This document shows, one piece after another, positions 40,100 through 59,368 of a stretch of 64,000 nucleotides of DNA (position 1 is the first letter of the stretch; every line of letters begins with the position of its first letter). The stretch is from contig JAWDGP010006457.1 of the NCBI GenBank assembly GCA_033675545.1, positions 1-64,000 of the forward strand, read 5' to 3'. Both the position numbers and the translations under genes were made by a program. Source of the stretch: Elysia crispata (lineage: Eukaryota; Mollusca; Gastropoda; Plakobranchidae). The notes beneath the pieces were generated by a model, which saw only the letters and a list, made by a program, of their open reading frames with translations, made no database searches and had not been told where the DNA came from.

Positions 40100-42326
40100 C
40101 CTCTGACTTCTGCTTTTTTTTTAGAACGTATATGTGTGTGTATGTCTGTGTGGAACGGGGGGGTAGACAAAGGTGGGTTGATAATTTTTATTGACCATTT
40201 AATGGGTTATCCACAATTAGCTTTCTTTTCTTCTTTTCCTTTTTTTTTTTTTTTAAATCTACTCACCTATGTTTTTGTACTATTAAAGCCTCCTAAATCT
40301 CGGTACCGGTATGTTACAATACAATCTCGTTATTTTAATTTTTTTTTTTTTTTAATGAAATAATTTTGGTTTTAAAAAATTTAAATACGTTTATAGTTGA
40401 AATAGAAACTGACAAATTTACACGTGATAGGGATTTTATTACTATTAGAAAAGTCATAAAATGCAATGTTAGAGGATTTTTTTTTTCTTTTGGGCAGTCA
40501 AATTGATTGGTTTATATGGTACATTTTGATGACTGCAGTATAAACCTAATTACGATAATCGAAAATATGTCTGTACTGTGATGCTATCATAGTACGAATA
40601 AAACAGCATATCTAGTACTTTTCTATGCTGTTTTACACGCCCACTCAACTTGAACAAGATATTTAAAATACCAACCCAGATTAAGAGATAATGCACCAAA
40701 ATATATGATAAAGAATATCATGTTCATTTTCTAAATGTTCTGTGCACGCATCTGTTTTTCAGGTCCTGTCCTATAAATTAAAGTAAGCATATTGCGATGG
40801 AATGAAGAAACTTAAATGTGGGTATCTTGCTTAAACCTAGATTTTCTTTTGACTGAACCAACCTTTTAACTACATCCAATAATATTCTTCTTTCTCAATC
40901 GCTGCACACCTGTCGGTAAATAGACGTATCGTCATAATGACTATGAAGAGCTTTTTAGTACTCAAAGTCAGATCTAGATCTAGTTGTTCTTGTATGCTGG
41001 GTGTTGTCACAATATAGAAATAACCTTTAAAAAGTAAACTTATCGATGCTGATCTTTACAGATTTTTCCTGGAATATTGGCATATTAATTCTCAGTTGAA
41101 AAAGAATTAGATTTTATAGGCCTCTATTGGAATCCATTGTGAAGTGCGAGTGCGGAAGAGCTAGGTCCTACTGCTAGATTACTTTCATCGTGGATGCCAA
41201 TTTAAGGCAACTAACGTCACGTTGGTTCAGTGGATAGATTTTGAAATTAAAATATGTAGATTAACATTGATTCACAACCTCATTCTACCTTGGTTATGCC
41301 ATAAAAAGTACTCGAACGGCCGACGATGATATATTCATTTCCAAGACGATAAAGAAATAGACGAGCAGACATTGCGAGGAAATAAAACATTATCGGAGAA
41401 TATTTCTTGAAAGTTTTGCAAAAGGCAAAGATTCTTAGTGATTACTACTGAGACCAACGTACTGCGTCCTTAGCAGGTTCCTCGAATGACGGTTACCTAG
41501 TTGGGGGCGTAGGCTTATCATTTCATCATTGAAACGCCGGCAGACAGAGGTACAAAACTGAACCGATTTGAACTTGAAAAGTCTCAAGATACTTTGGGCC
41601 ACGAGTTAAGATCTGAACATTTTACTCTAGTTTTGTGCTTATCTTAAATATATTTGGGCAGTCGAAATTAATGTCACTGCCAGGCTTCTATATTGTAGAT
41701 CAATCAAGATAACTACCATTAGCTGCTGAAATGACGTTGGACTTTTCCCGTCATTTTTAGAGCATCAAAGACACATAGATATCCATCCTGAGATTATGGT
41801 CCAAACTGTTTTGAAGCAATGAAATACTCATAGATTAGATCCGAAAAGAGTAGATAATGGTAATTACAGCTTAATTTCTAGATAGGATAATCTGTCAAGC
41901 CCTTTCATGATTCAATAGATCTCTTGTCCAGATGGGACAGACAAAATCTGTGCCCCCATTTGTAATCTAAGTGAAATATTTTTTTAATGGAGCTAACACT
42001 TGACTAGCGTTAGATGCATTAGTCAGGGCTAAGGGGATGGATAAGGTGAAGAGAAAGAGTGTTGCTCTAGCTCATCTCTACGCAGGGATGTGTATATATA
42101 TAGTTTGTTTAAAGAGGTATCAATTCAGCCGGTGTGGAAGGCATGATTGTGGCAAAAGGAATATCTTAAAATGTCCTGGTCTGTTTTGTTTCTTATGATC
42201 TTTTTTTTTTTGCTTTATAATTTTGGAACCAGTTTTGAAAAATAATATAAAATAGTTTTATTCTTATTTGATTAAATAAAGACACAAGGCGATGATGAGC
42301 AGGGCAAAACATCTGCTTGGAAAGAG
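40100..42326. other. intergenic, no recognised gene
   Basis: AT-rich with T runs and one TCTAGATCT-type cluster (about 40972-40983). No coding segment was supported. Confidence 0.45.
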
Positions 42327-42330
42327 TTCC

Positions 42331-42440
42331 TTTTAGGTACGGACTAATTTATACACCAAAGAGGGCTTCGTTGACCGGAAACACACTATAGGGTTGCTTC
42401 TATGTAAAAAACCGGGGTGTAAATTAGTCCATACCTAAAA
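42331..42440. mobile_element. small fold-back (MITE-like) element
   Basis: The left arm at 42331-42357 begins TTTTAGGTACGGACTAATTT and ends TACACC. It is the near-perfect reverse complement of the right arm (42416-42440, GGTGTAAATTAGTCC then ATACCTAAAA). About 58 bp lies between, with an internal CCGG pair. TTCC occurs directly outside both ends (42327-42330 and 42441-42444), a possible 4-bp target duplication. The superfamily is unknown. Confidence 0.7.
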
Positions 42441-42444
42441 TTCC

Positions 42445-43488
42445 ATCTGCTTTAGTAGTGCATAAAAAAAAAGTTGCTTCTACAAATGCTATAATTTAGA
42501 GGAGGCAGACTAATGGCTTAATAATATGCAATAATTTTAAAGACCTAAAATTTTATGAAGTGCTCAGGAGTGGTTACGATAGGTACTAGGCTTTTCCGTG
42601 AAAATACTTGCCTCAGTGGCATTCAAACCATCAATTTAAATATGTGTTGGCACCCATCGACTTGCCACTCAAAGAGAGCATGGCTTCTATCAATATGACA
42701 CTAGACGCTCTAAAAAGAGAGGTTATTGTCGCAGATTTCTGCAATGGCTTTCCTGAATCTTTTCTAAGCAGCTTCATTCTTAACTTTCATTTCCTTAAGA
42801 ACGTAAAATCTTCTCCGTTGAAGTCTTTCTTTTTTATGTCATGTTACAGATTAATTTAGTATTTTTGGTGTTTTCTTTGGTTAATGAATCCATGTTTTTT
42901 CAGTTTGATTTCAACCATATCCTCATCCCATTAGCTTATTTCACCACTCTAGCAAGTACTTAAGATTAGAAACTTCTCCTCCTGATTTGAATTTTCATTT
43001 ACATTAATTCAATTTCAGAAAGGTTGTTCTTCTAATGACTAGTTGATTGAAGACCTATGCACAAGGATATAAGTTGACCATACTTTTACATACCTTATCT
43101 ATGGAGTCTACCCACCCTCTTGGGATTGGTTGAATGAACTTATTTTGCAAACCTATACCTGAAAATGACTCATCAAGTATTATTTTTTAATCCACCTTTC
43201 TTATTAAATTTTGTTTCAAATGGAAAGCAAACAAGTCAATTTCTTTTCTACTTCTTGCTGATCTCTTTTTCTTGTTTGTCAGGAAAATGGTGTGAAATTG
43301 AGTTTGATGTGAAATTGTTTTAAATTTAAATTTTACATGGTATTATTTACATCACATTTGACATATATGCACTCATTCTCACTTTGATGCACTATGGAGA
43401 CATCAATAAATTTGAACTAATTCAAGTATTATTTTTATGTTATAAGTCTTGCTACACTTCAAATAGCAATTTATATGTATTTCCTCAG
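42445..43488. other. upstream region of GALM
   Basis: AT-rich, with no clear promoter element. The GALM start codon lies in an exon that appears to begin at an acceptor (TTTCCTCAG ending at 43488), so a 5' UTR exon and the promoter should lie in or beyond this stretch. Confidence 0.4.
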
Positions 43489-43510
43489 ATCAAAAGCCAC
43501 AATTGACAAA

Positions 43511-50928
<7,418 letters not shown>

Positions 50929-51550
50929 AATTGTTTGACATTGGATGAAGATGGAAAGAGCAACATCAATGAAAGAAACTTATGGAGTCTTAAATTATTT
51001 TTATAATGAATGATGTCCTTATTAACTATTTTGAATGGTAGTTTTTTCAAGTGCTACCTTTCATGTTATTTAACTCATTTCAAAATTTTTCAAAAGTAGA
51101 CATAAACTTAAAGTTACATGTTTTATTAATAGCTTTTCCATGTGAATTTTATCCTTTACATTCAGAGCTTTTACAATTACATATCACTTGTGCTTAGCAT
51201 AGCGTGTTTTATTGTTTTAAGGAAGTTTTGTTCTCAATTGCCCAAAAAATACAAAATCTGAAAACCTACATATAATTATACTCAGAAGCAATAAGGATGA
51301 TGCCTCTTATTCATCCTTTTTAAGGAGAGAGTGGCTTTTTTACTGATTTGTGCTGTCATTTAAATTTACTTCTTGTGTTTTGTCCACAGAAAAATTTACC
51401 TATTGAGCTTTCCATATTAGATGAACAAAATATATAAATCTCCATGAATTAATCCGTCATAATAGGCCATTATGTATGAGATCAGTAAAAAGAGAAAAGA
51501 AAGCTAATTAATTCTTGGCTGCCATGATTTCCAAGAAATCTTTTGGTGGA

Positions 51551-51556
51551 AATAAA
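51551..51556 (+). terminator. candidate GALM polyadenylation signal
   Basis: AATAAA about 620 nt after the GALM stop. It is the most plausible signal seen, but in such AT-rich DNA chance matches are common. Confidence 0.35.
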
Positions 51557-51559
51557 GAG

Positions 51560-53858
51560 TCGTGTTAAGAGAAGCATAGAATATGCAATGTATATATTTT
51601 ATAACTAAAATAGATTGTGTTGTAAATCATATTTTGTCCAAGTTTTAGAATACTTTTTATTACTTGTGTTAAAATCACTTTCTTGTTTGAAATCTCTATT
51701 GAACCATTTATGTTAATGAGATGGGATTTTTTTCAAAGGTTTCTCTTGAGGGATGATCTTCAAACTTTGTTATCATATATGGGAGATAAATTATAATATG
51801 GTGACAATTATTTGAGCCTAAAGATTTTTAGCTCTCAAATTTCATAGTATCCATAAGGTTTGAAAGTGTATGCAGGATTAAATTCGTTGGAGAAAAACAG
51901 TATGTGTACATAATGAAGAAAAATTTTGTATTTCCTTTTTTTTTTGCTATTGTTGCTATGTTTATGTTTGTTTTTTCTTCTTTAGTTTCCTCATGGAGAC
52001 AGAAGTACTAACATTATAATGTCTGTAACACTGATAACAGAATCAAGACAGTGACTGCATTTTCATCAAAAGCAGCAGCAAGAGAAGGGATAGAAACTGC
52101 AGAAGTGTAGCTGTTTGAAGTTGTGGTAATAGATGTAAATGTAGTAACAAATATAGTTTTAATGGTACAACAAAGGTATATGTAGTAGTTTTTATTATAA
52201 TACCTTCATCAATGATACTGTTGCCACTTTTGATTTGAATACATTCTTACATGTTGGGGAAAATTTTCACTCATTTTTTACAATTTTGTGGTCAAATCAA
52301 GTTTACAGCTTTGAATGAACTAGCAAGAAGACAAAAGTTTAGTGACTGATAGTAAATCTGAAGCCATACAGGCCTACAGTTGGAATCTTGTAACTTAGTA
52401 ATGGTGCAAACTGTAATGACCAATTATCCCTGGCATGAATTATTTATTTCACAATTGTTTTACAAAAGATATTCATATTTTTCAGAAGTTTATGAAACTG
52501 TACTATCATCTAACTTAAATTTTTGTTGTCTTGCATTTTATTGAGTGCAAAACAGTCTGGTTGGATAATTTTCTCCATATATAGTATTTACTTCAAAGAT
52601 TTCATATTATGAATGAGGTATTCTAAGATTTTGTACTAAAGAGCCACATGATTTATGTAGGAGATTATGGCTATCTGATGTGATAAAAAAATTATGTCAT
52701 ACGATTGAGCTTTTTCAATTATCAATTCATTATCTTGTTTCAATGTATCAATTGATCTCAGTCCTGAGCAAATTAGACCAAACTTTCCATTTTGCTTTCA
52801 TCCTTTTTATTCAGAAATTGATATTTGCACTGTTCTGTTTTCTACAGAAAAAATTTACTTTATCACTTGATGTATTTTATAGTAATAATTCCTTTAAGAT
52901 TGTTGACGCTGTTAATGCTATGACTAATGTCAGTTTTTGTCACTGACACTGATTTGCTTGACTGGGCAGATCTGATGGGTAATGCTTCCTTCTCATCTCG
53001 TTATAAAATGCCCATTATCTTTCCTTTTCAGCAGATATGTACAATGCCGTTTATAATATACTGTATGTAGTTATGAAAAACTTAAAGCTCCTTACATCAT
53101 TTTTCCAAATCCTTTTTTCTGATGTAAGATAAATCCATCAACTGTAAATCATTGTAAATGTTTGCTTCCTAACATGTGGTAAAAAGTAATCCAAATAGTT
53201 CTGTTTTTAGGGATTCCTCAAAGTTCAATATCAAGAAAATTGCATGATTTCCTAAATATTTAATTCATGTACATGCCTTTATCTCAAGGACTGAAGATTG
53301 GTTCTCAGCTAATATTTCATGTATCAAATATCTGAAAGGTTGCCTTAGGGAGGCTAAGTGAGAGGCAGCGATTGCTATTAAATTTCAATGCAAATAATTT
53401 TAATATTCGTTTTTAGATATAATTAATTCATTAAAATCAATTTGAAAGTGCAGGATATCTCTAAAGTAGATATGAATGTAGATGTCTTCCATCACAGAGA
53501 GTATTAGTGTCTAGAACAAGTGATTTTAGAGAAATGTGCCAAACACAGTTTTGCCTCATGCATATGCACTGGTTGTATTACTTTTAAACTATTATCAATT
53601 CTGGGGATCCAAACAATATTTTGTGATTTTATCACTACACAAATGACAAAATATTAATCCAGCTTGTTAATACAAAACCCTCAGATGAAATGCTAAGATG
53701 CTATATATTTAATTTGAGACACAAATATACACATGTAAAATGTACACTGCCAATATGTTTTTCCTATTTTTTGTAAATTTGAATCTCATTATATGAATGT
53801 AGACCATGTATAAATGTAAAAGTAAAATATTTGAAAATCATAATGCAATGGTGAAATG
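51560..53858. other. intergenic / possible distal 3' UTR of GALM
   Basis: AT-rich. The open frame at 52680-52946 lacks motifs or splice sites. No gene was supported. Confidence 0.45.
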
Positions 53859-54178
53859 AAAGAAAGTAATGCATGCAAATTACAGATAATTACAAGTAAG
53901 GACAGAGCTTAAAGAGACATACATTTTCTTGACCATTTTCATTTCAACCCACTTTGTACAATGGTTAAGCATTCAAACAGTTGTACCCTTCTTACATAAC
54001 TGAACCTTGTGAAATAAGAAAGAAAGTAATGCATGCAAATTACAGATAATTACAAGTAAGGACAGAGCTTAAAGAGACATACATTTTCTTGACCATTTTC
54101 ATTTCAACCCACTTTGTACAATGGTTAAGCATTCAAACAGTTGTACCCTTCTTACATAACTGAACCTTGTGAAATAAG
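53859..54178. repeat. perfect 160-bp tandem duplication
   Basis: 53859-54018 is repeated at 54019-54178 with no difference that I can find (AAAGAAAGTAATGCATGCAA ... CTTGTGAAATAAG). Such identity in non-coding DNA means a very recent duplication or an assembly artefact. Confidence 0.95.
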
Positions 54179-54591
54179 TAAAAATTAATTGGTCTTTGTT
54201 TAATATAGTATGTATGATTTTTTTTGTTGGGATTAAAGTTGTAAAAAGTGGTTTTCAAACTTCATTGTGTTTCTATCTTTATATACAGTATATATGCACA
54301 CAATTCTTCAAAATCATGAGGATCCTAAACTATTCAAAAGCACAGAGGCACTTCTGAAAGATAGTTTGCTGTTCGTGTGCCCATTTCAATAGGAAAAACT
54401 TAAGTGATTATTCGGATGTATGATTTTTTACCAAAGTACTTTTCATTTTCTTATGGACTTGTGTGTTGAGCTTTATTGGTGTTCACACTTGAATGAGACT
54501 TACTTTTTTAAAAGGCTTAAACTGGGAAAAAGTAGTACAACTACTAGGGACGTCCTATAAATGCTTCCAAATGCTAAATAGAGTTCATAAC

Positions 54592-55072
54592 TACAGTTGA
54601 GTCCAAATAATTCGGATCAGGATAGTTCGATTCTTGGATATTTTGAAGTCCTTTAATTTTACTGAATATTTCTCTATTTAAACTTTATTTAAAAAAATAT
54701 CGGTTAGTTCGAATTTTGAAATAAGGATCTGTTTAATTCGAGGTGATTTTGACGTGATTTTTTTATTCTGACAGGGTGAAAGCACTTTTCCAGGCTTGTA
54801 AAACAAAGAACATGCAGTACTATGCTCCACGCGGCAAGTGATTCTGGTGTGTGTGTCCACCTACGTTACAGGCAAGAGTCTGCAATACGCCAACAAGACA
54901 GAAAGGGGCTACGCCCACCACCACCCCCCCCCCCCCTCCCTGCTCACTTGTTCGACATTCCTGATATGTCATCCACATTTTTTTTAAAACTCTTTCTCTA
55001 TGTATTCTAATAATTTGAATGTCGAAGTCCTCCTTTATCCAAATGACTTCGAAATAAGCGGACTCGACTGTA
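54592..55072. mobile_element. pogo/Tigger-like MITE with TA target duplication
   Basis: The left end CAGTTGAGTCCAAATAATTC (from 54594) is an inverted match to the right end, which read inward from 55070 is CAGTCGAGTCCGCTTATTTC. TA lies outside both ends (54592-54593 and 55071-55072), the duplication made by Tc1/mariner-pogo elements. The 477-bp interior has no transposase, a poly-C run (54922-54936) and several TTCGAA-like words. Both the TIR start and the target site fit pogo/Tigger; the exact family is not determined. Confidence 0.75.
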
Positions 55073-56163
55073 GTTAGCATGATTCCTCATGAAATACATG
55101 TAGATCAAGACAGATCTAGAATTAGGTGTGTCTTGTTCAATAAGAGTACAATTCCAGAAATACTGGGGCCTTGATTGTTTCTTGCTCTATCTTCCATAAC
55201 TTTTAGCCTCTTGTTAATGTCTATATAATGTATAAACTATGATTATAGAATTGAAATCAATACTGCAAAAAGATTCTATTCTGGAGGTTTTATTAACTTT
55301 TCATCTTATATGATTGGATGATAAATCTATCCCCGCAGTTTTTTGTCATTTCAAACCTTAAAATTTGCCACCAAAATGTCAAAATTTGCCAAAATTTTTC
55401 CTTTGGTTTTACAAAAATCAAACATTTTTAGATAGGCCCCTACTCGGCTACTGTGAAAAATTGCAAAAAAAAAAAATGTACAATATGAAAAACTTTTTGC
55501 ATCAGCATAGGTAAGCAAAATAGTTTTTCACCTCTTACACGAGTCCACCCTGCAATCTCCAAGTATATCAACAGAAAAGCTATCTAATTTATTGCCTAAT
55601 CACTTTAATATTTGATATCTTTGGTCTGGTCAACTTGAAGAACTGTTTGTCGTTTTTATGCTGATGAAAGTTTGACAGCTGAAGGAAAAGGCTTTGGATT
55701 TTATCATGACTTTGTTGAAACAAAGGAGTGATTGAATTTGCAGGAATCAGCTTTTTCTTATTCATTAAAATTTAAGTCATCTCTCCTTGTTAAGTTGGAA
55801 ATGTGGAAAAAAAAAATGTTCTTGTGCCCCAAGTCATTTAAACTATGGGAAAAAGCATCAACTGCAAGTTGAAAAAAGCAACTCATTTACTTATTGTGCT
55901 TTTTCATGGTCACATACATTTTTCCTCTTGCATCATAACTTGTGGTTATAGTGAACACCACTTAAGTCTACACCACTTTTGTCGATTTTCACTCAAGTCT
56001 GTTTTTTTTTGTCGGGTCTGTACCTCTTCTTATAGTATTTATATAAGCTCTTGTACATAGCTCAATTTTTAAATAAGTCAATCTTTTTTGGGATGGTGGA
56101 AACAAATGTGTCATTTTCACTTCTTTTAACCAATAAAAAGCTTTCTTTCCTCTGCTTATCTGT

Positions 56164-56383
56164 TAGTATGTGTTGGACAATGCGGCAGCAAGTTGTCAAG
56201 TGCTGACAGGACAAGTACCTATGTTGTCTTTGCTTAACCTGGCAGTCTGGCTGAACCTGTGTCTAGGCATTACAGAAGCAAAGCTGTTAGAACAACTGTT
56301 CTCGTCAGCCTCCCTATCACTCAACAGCAATCATCATCATCAAAAAGTTCAACAAAAAACTAAAGTGTGTGTGAGTGTGTGGT
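56164..56383 (+). CDS. unidentified candidate terminal exon
   Basis: After a pyrimidine-rich stretch and a TCTGTTAG acceptor-like site, an open frame reads VLDNAAASCQVLTGQVPML, then SLLNLAVWLNLCLG and ITEAKLLEQLFSSAS, and ends in a His/Gln/Lys-rich tail at a TAG. It is less AT-rich than its surroundings, and its amphipathic leucine pattern looks like real helical protein. I do not recognise it and could not find a preceding exon. AATAAAATGA at about 56450 could serve as its poly(A) signal. Confidence 0.35.
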
Positions 56384-56399
56384 AGGGGAATAGATTCTG

Positions 56400-57877
56400 A
56401 AGGAGTACAGACCAGTATTTCAAAACCAGTTGATTCAGAAATTCGATTAAAATAAAATGAAGCATGTTTTTTTTTTTTAATTAAAGCTTCAACAAAGTTA
56501 AAATTTTGCTATAAAATACAATTTCAACAGAATATGTCTGTAAGCGTTGATGCTAGAAGTTAATTATACATGAAAGTGTGATTTTCTACAAATATTAAGT
56601 ATAGTGCAAATTATCCATATTAAAAACTGCAATAGTGTTGCAAATTTGGATATGTATACCTGTGTTTGTCTTTTGCACTCTATTAACAGATGCAGTAAAT
56701 TAAAAAAAAGCCATAATTAAGGAAAATACACAAAATTTTAATCTTCTTTAACAACAGCCCCCACCCAGCAAAAAGTATTGTGCAATCAGACGATGCCAAC
56801 ATTTAAAAATTGTACATGATTTTCACGATATAAAGATTAATAGGAAACTCTATGAAGATACAAAACATATTTGCTTTAAAAATTTTGTCTTTGACTGAAC
56901 TAGTAAAATAATGTTTTGCCAAAATTTAAAATTAAACCAAATATTTTCACTATGTCTGATCAGATCAAACCTCTTGAGTCCTGTCAAACAACATATACAT
57001 AAAGCTTTCTTAATTCCATACTCATTGGACCAGGAAAGCCATGACACATTGACTGCATAGCTCTAAACACAAATTCCATTTTCTTAACACATAATGCTAA
57101 TGATATAAGGAGATTAAACAATTTAAGCTGAAAGTTAATAATAAGATATTAGACCACAGACAACGCATTCACATAGAAACATTTTTCTTTTCATTTCTGC
57201 TACAAAAAACAAAAAGTAATTTTTCTCTCATCCTCCCTTACACACATGAAAATTATAATATTTATTTTCTCTGCATAACTCTTATTAATAAAAGATAGGT
57301 CTCCTTGCTGCCTGGTGCTAGCTGCCAATTAAAAAAGTGGTAAATAAATGGAAAGATACTGCAGCTGTTGAATGAATCCAAAATTGATTTAAAACATCAT
57401 TCTGCCACTATTTCACTTTTGTCCTCATGAATTCCTCACTAACAGTCATAAGGCAAAGCAAAAACAAATTGAAATATAAAGAGCAAATTAATTGCAAGAA
57501 GAGCACAACTATTGTGATAGGTTGATGTCAGTGGAGATCTAAAATGATACCTCCAAAGATCAACTTATTTATTTGAAAAAATAATCAAAGTTGATGAAAA
57601 AAAAATGTTGAAAGAGTATCAAATTAAACCAATACCACATTATTGATTAAGTGTCCTACTGGGCTAATATATCAATTTAAAATATTAGAGTTTCCACACA
57701 AAAATTAAACACTACGATTTTTAGCACTGAAACAAAGAAACAAAATGCCAGGACTTTTATAACTGACAATAAGGAGTAATAAAGGGGGGAAAATGCAGAA
57801 AGAATCACAAGGATTTTTCAGATGGTGCAAAGTTATTTCAGTGTATTAGAAAAATCTGATATCAATGAGAATATCAA

Positions 57878-57914
<37 letters not shown>

Positions 57915-58300
57915 TAGAAAGGCATATGAAAGGAGAATAAGGGGTACAAAACTGACAAGATCAAAAGGAGAAATGTTATCCTTTTTCCCTCCAGATAAAA
58001 TGTCATTTATTTTACAATGATTAAAACTTTAGGCATTTGAAATTTTGATGTTTTACATTAATCTTTAATCTTAATATTTCACAATCAAGTAAATATTTGT
58101 AATCAACCACAAAATTAGTGTCTAGCACTTCCTAGTAAAATTTTATAAAAGTTATCTCACTGCAAAATAATCTCAATGAAAATCTGAGTAAAGAATATAA
58201 GATATAAGGAGGGGGGGGGGGAAGAATTCATCTATAGCTCACAATTATATGGTAAGAACAACAGATGTGTGCTAGTCCCTATTCTTATCCCCCCCTACCT

Positions 58301-58335
<35 letters not shown>

Positions 58336-59368
58336 CACATACACATATATAAGACACTTTTAAAAAATTATGTATTCTTGACACCTTTTCCCAGTTCATC
58401 TATCTATCTCTCTTGAATTTTGAAATGGAGGTGACAGAGCTGTTAAATGACTTTTAAATGAAACAGTGTAAATCAGTGAAAGAAAAAAAAAATCTTAATC
58501 ACTTTGGAAGAAAAGCAATATAGTTACCAAAATACAAAAAGGGAAGTAATAATCTGGATAAAAAATTTTAAGGCAAAAACTTAATCAAGATGGTGAAGTA
58601 AATCTGCCACTATAAATTTAAAATATCTCTGATCAAACCTTCAATTCATACCCTCTGCAAAGTAATTCTTTATTCCATACCAATATGTTAAACGTGGACA
58701 TAAGTAATATTTTCAATATTAGAGCTGACATCTAACCCGTGAGGTATCAGTTTCAGTTAAGGCAGATTTTATAAATTTAGTATTGTACAAATCCTATTGG
58801 TTTAAAGTGTGGTAAAAAGTGTTGATCTTGTTTATAGCTGGCATATTGATACATTGGCAGTATGTAATATAAATGTCCAGTCTTGACAAGACTGAAGACT
58901 ATTTTATGGTAAAAAAATAAAATGACCTTAAATCCCTGTTTTTTTTTTTAAGTTTTAGCATTTTTCATTTACTGCAGTTAGTTGAAAATCATTTCTGAAC
59001 TGTTGGCAGCCCTGCAATAAATTAAAGTGGGGAAGCAACATGAATTGTTCATAAAAATATATCAGTATCCATGAATTTACAATTCAAAGGGCTTCAAATG
59101 TTCTCAGAAATTTCAAAGATTTAAAAAATTTGGTGTAAATAAAATGATTATAATTAAACTACAAAGGAATTTGTTTTAACTATCATCCAATTTGGATTTT
59201 ATAAACTTAGAATTAGGAACAGAAGAGACAAAGTAAAGTTTTATGACCACGTCTCAAAACATGTAATCATCAACTACCACAATCTGAAACTGAAAAGACA
59301 AAAATTCAATTTAATCTATCATAGAAAAAGTTCTGGCAAAAAAATTTTTTTTCCCCATTTCAAAGCAG
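56400..59368. other. AT-rich region, probably including the 3' UTR of the DLGAP-like gene
   Basis: No coding segment was seen. (GA)n at about 57881-57911 and CT/TA repeats at 58303-58335. A minus-strand AATAAA (58674-58669) lies about 700 nt beyond the DLGAP-like stop and is a possible 3' end. Confidence 0.45.

Noticed and set aside
41210..41290. tRNA-like stretch (TTGGTTCAGTGGATAGATT)
   Set aside because: It has no matching acceptor stem or T-loop; the similarity is limited to one short segment.
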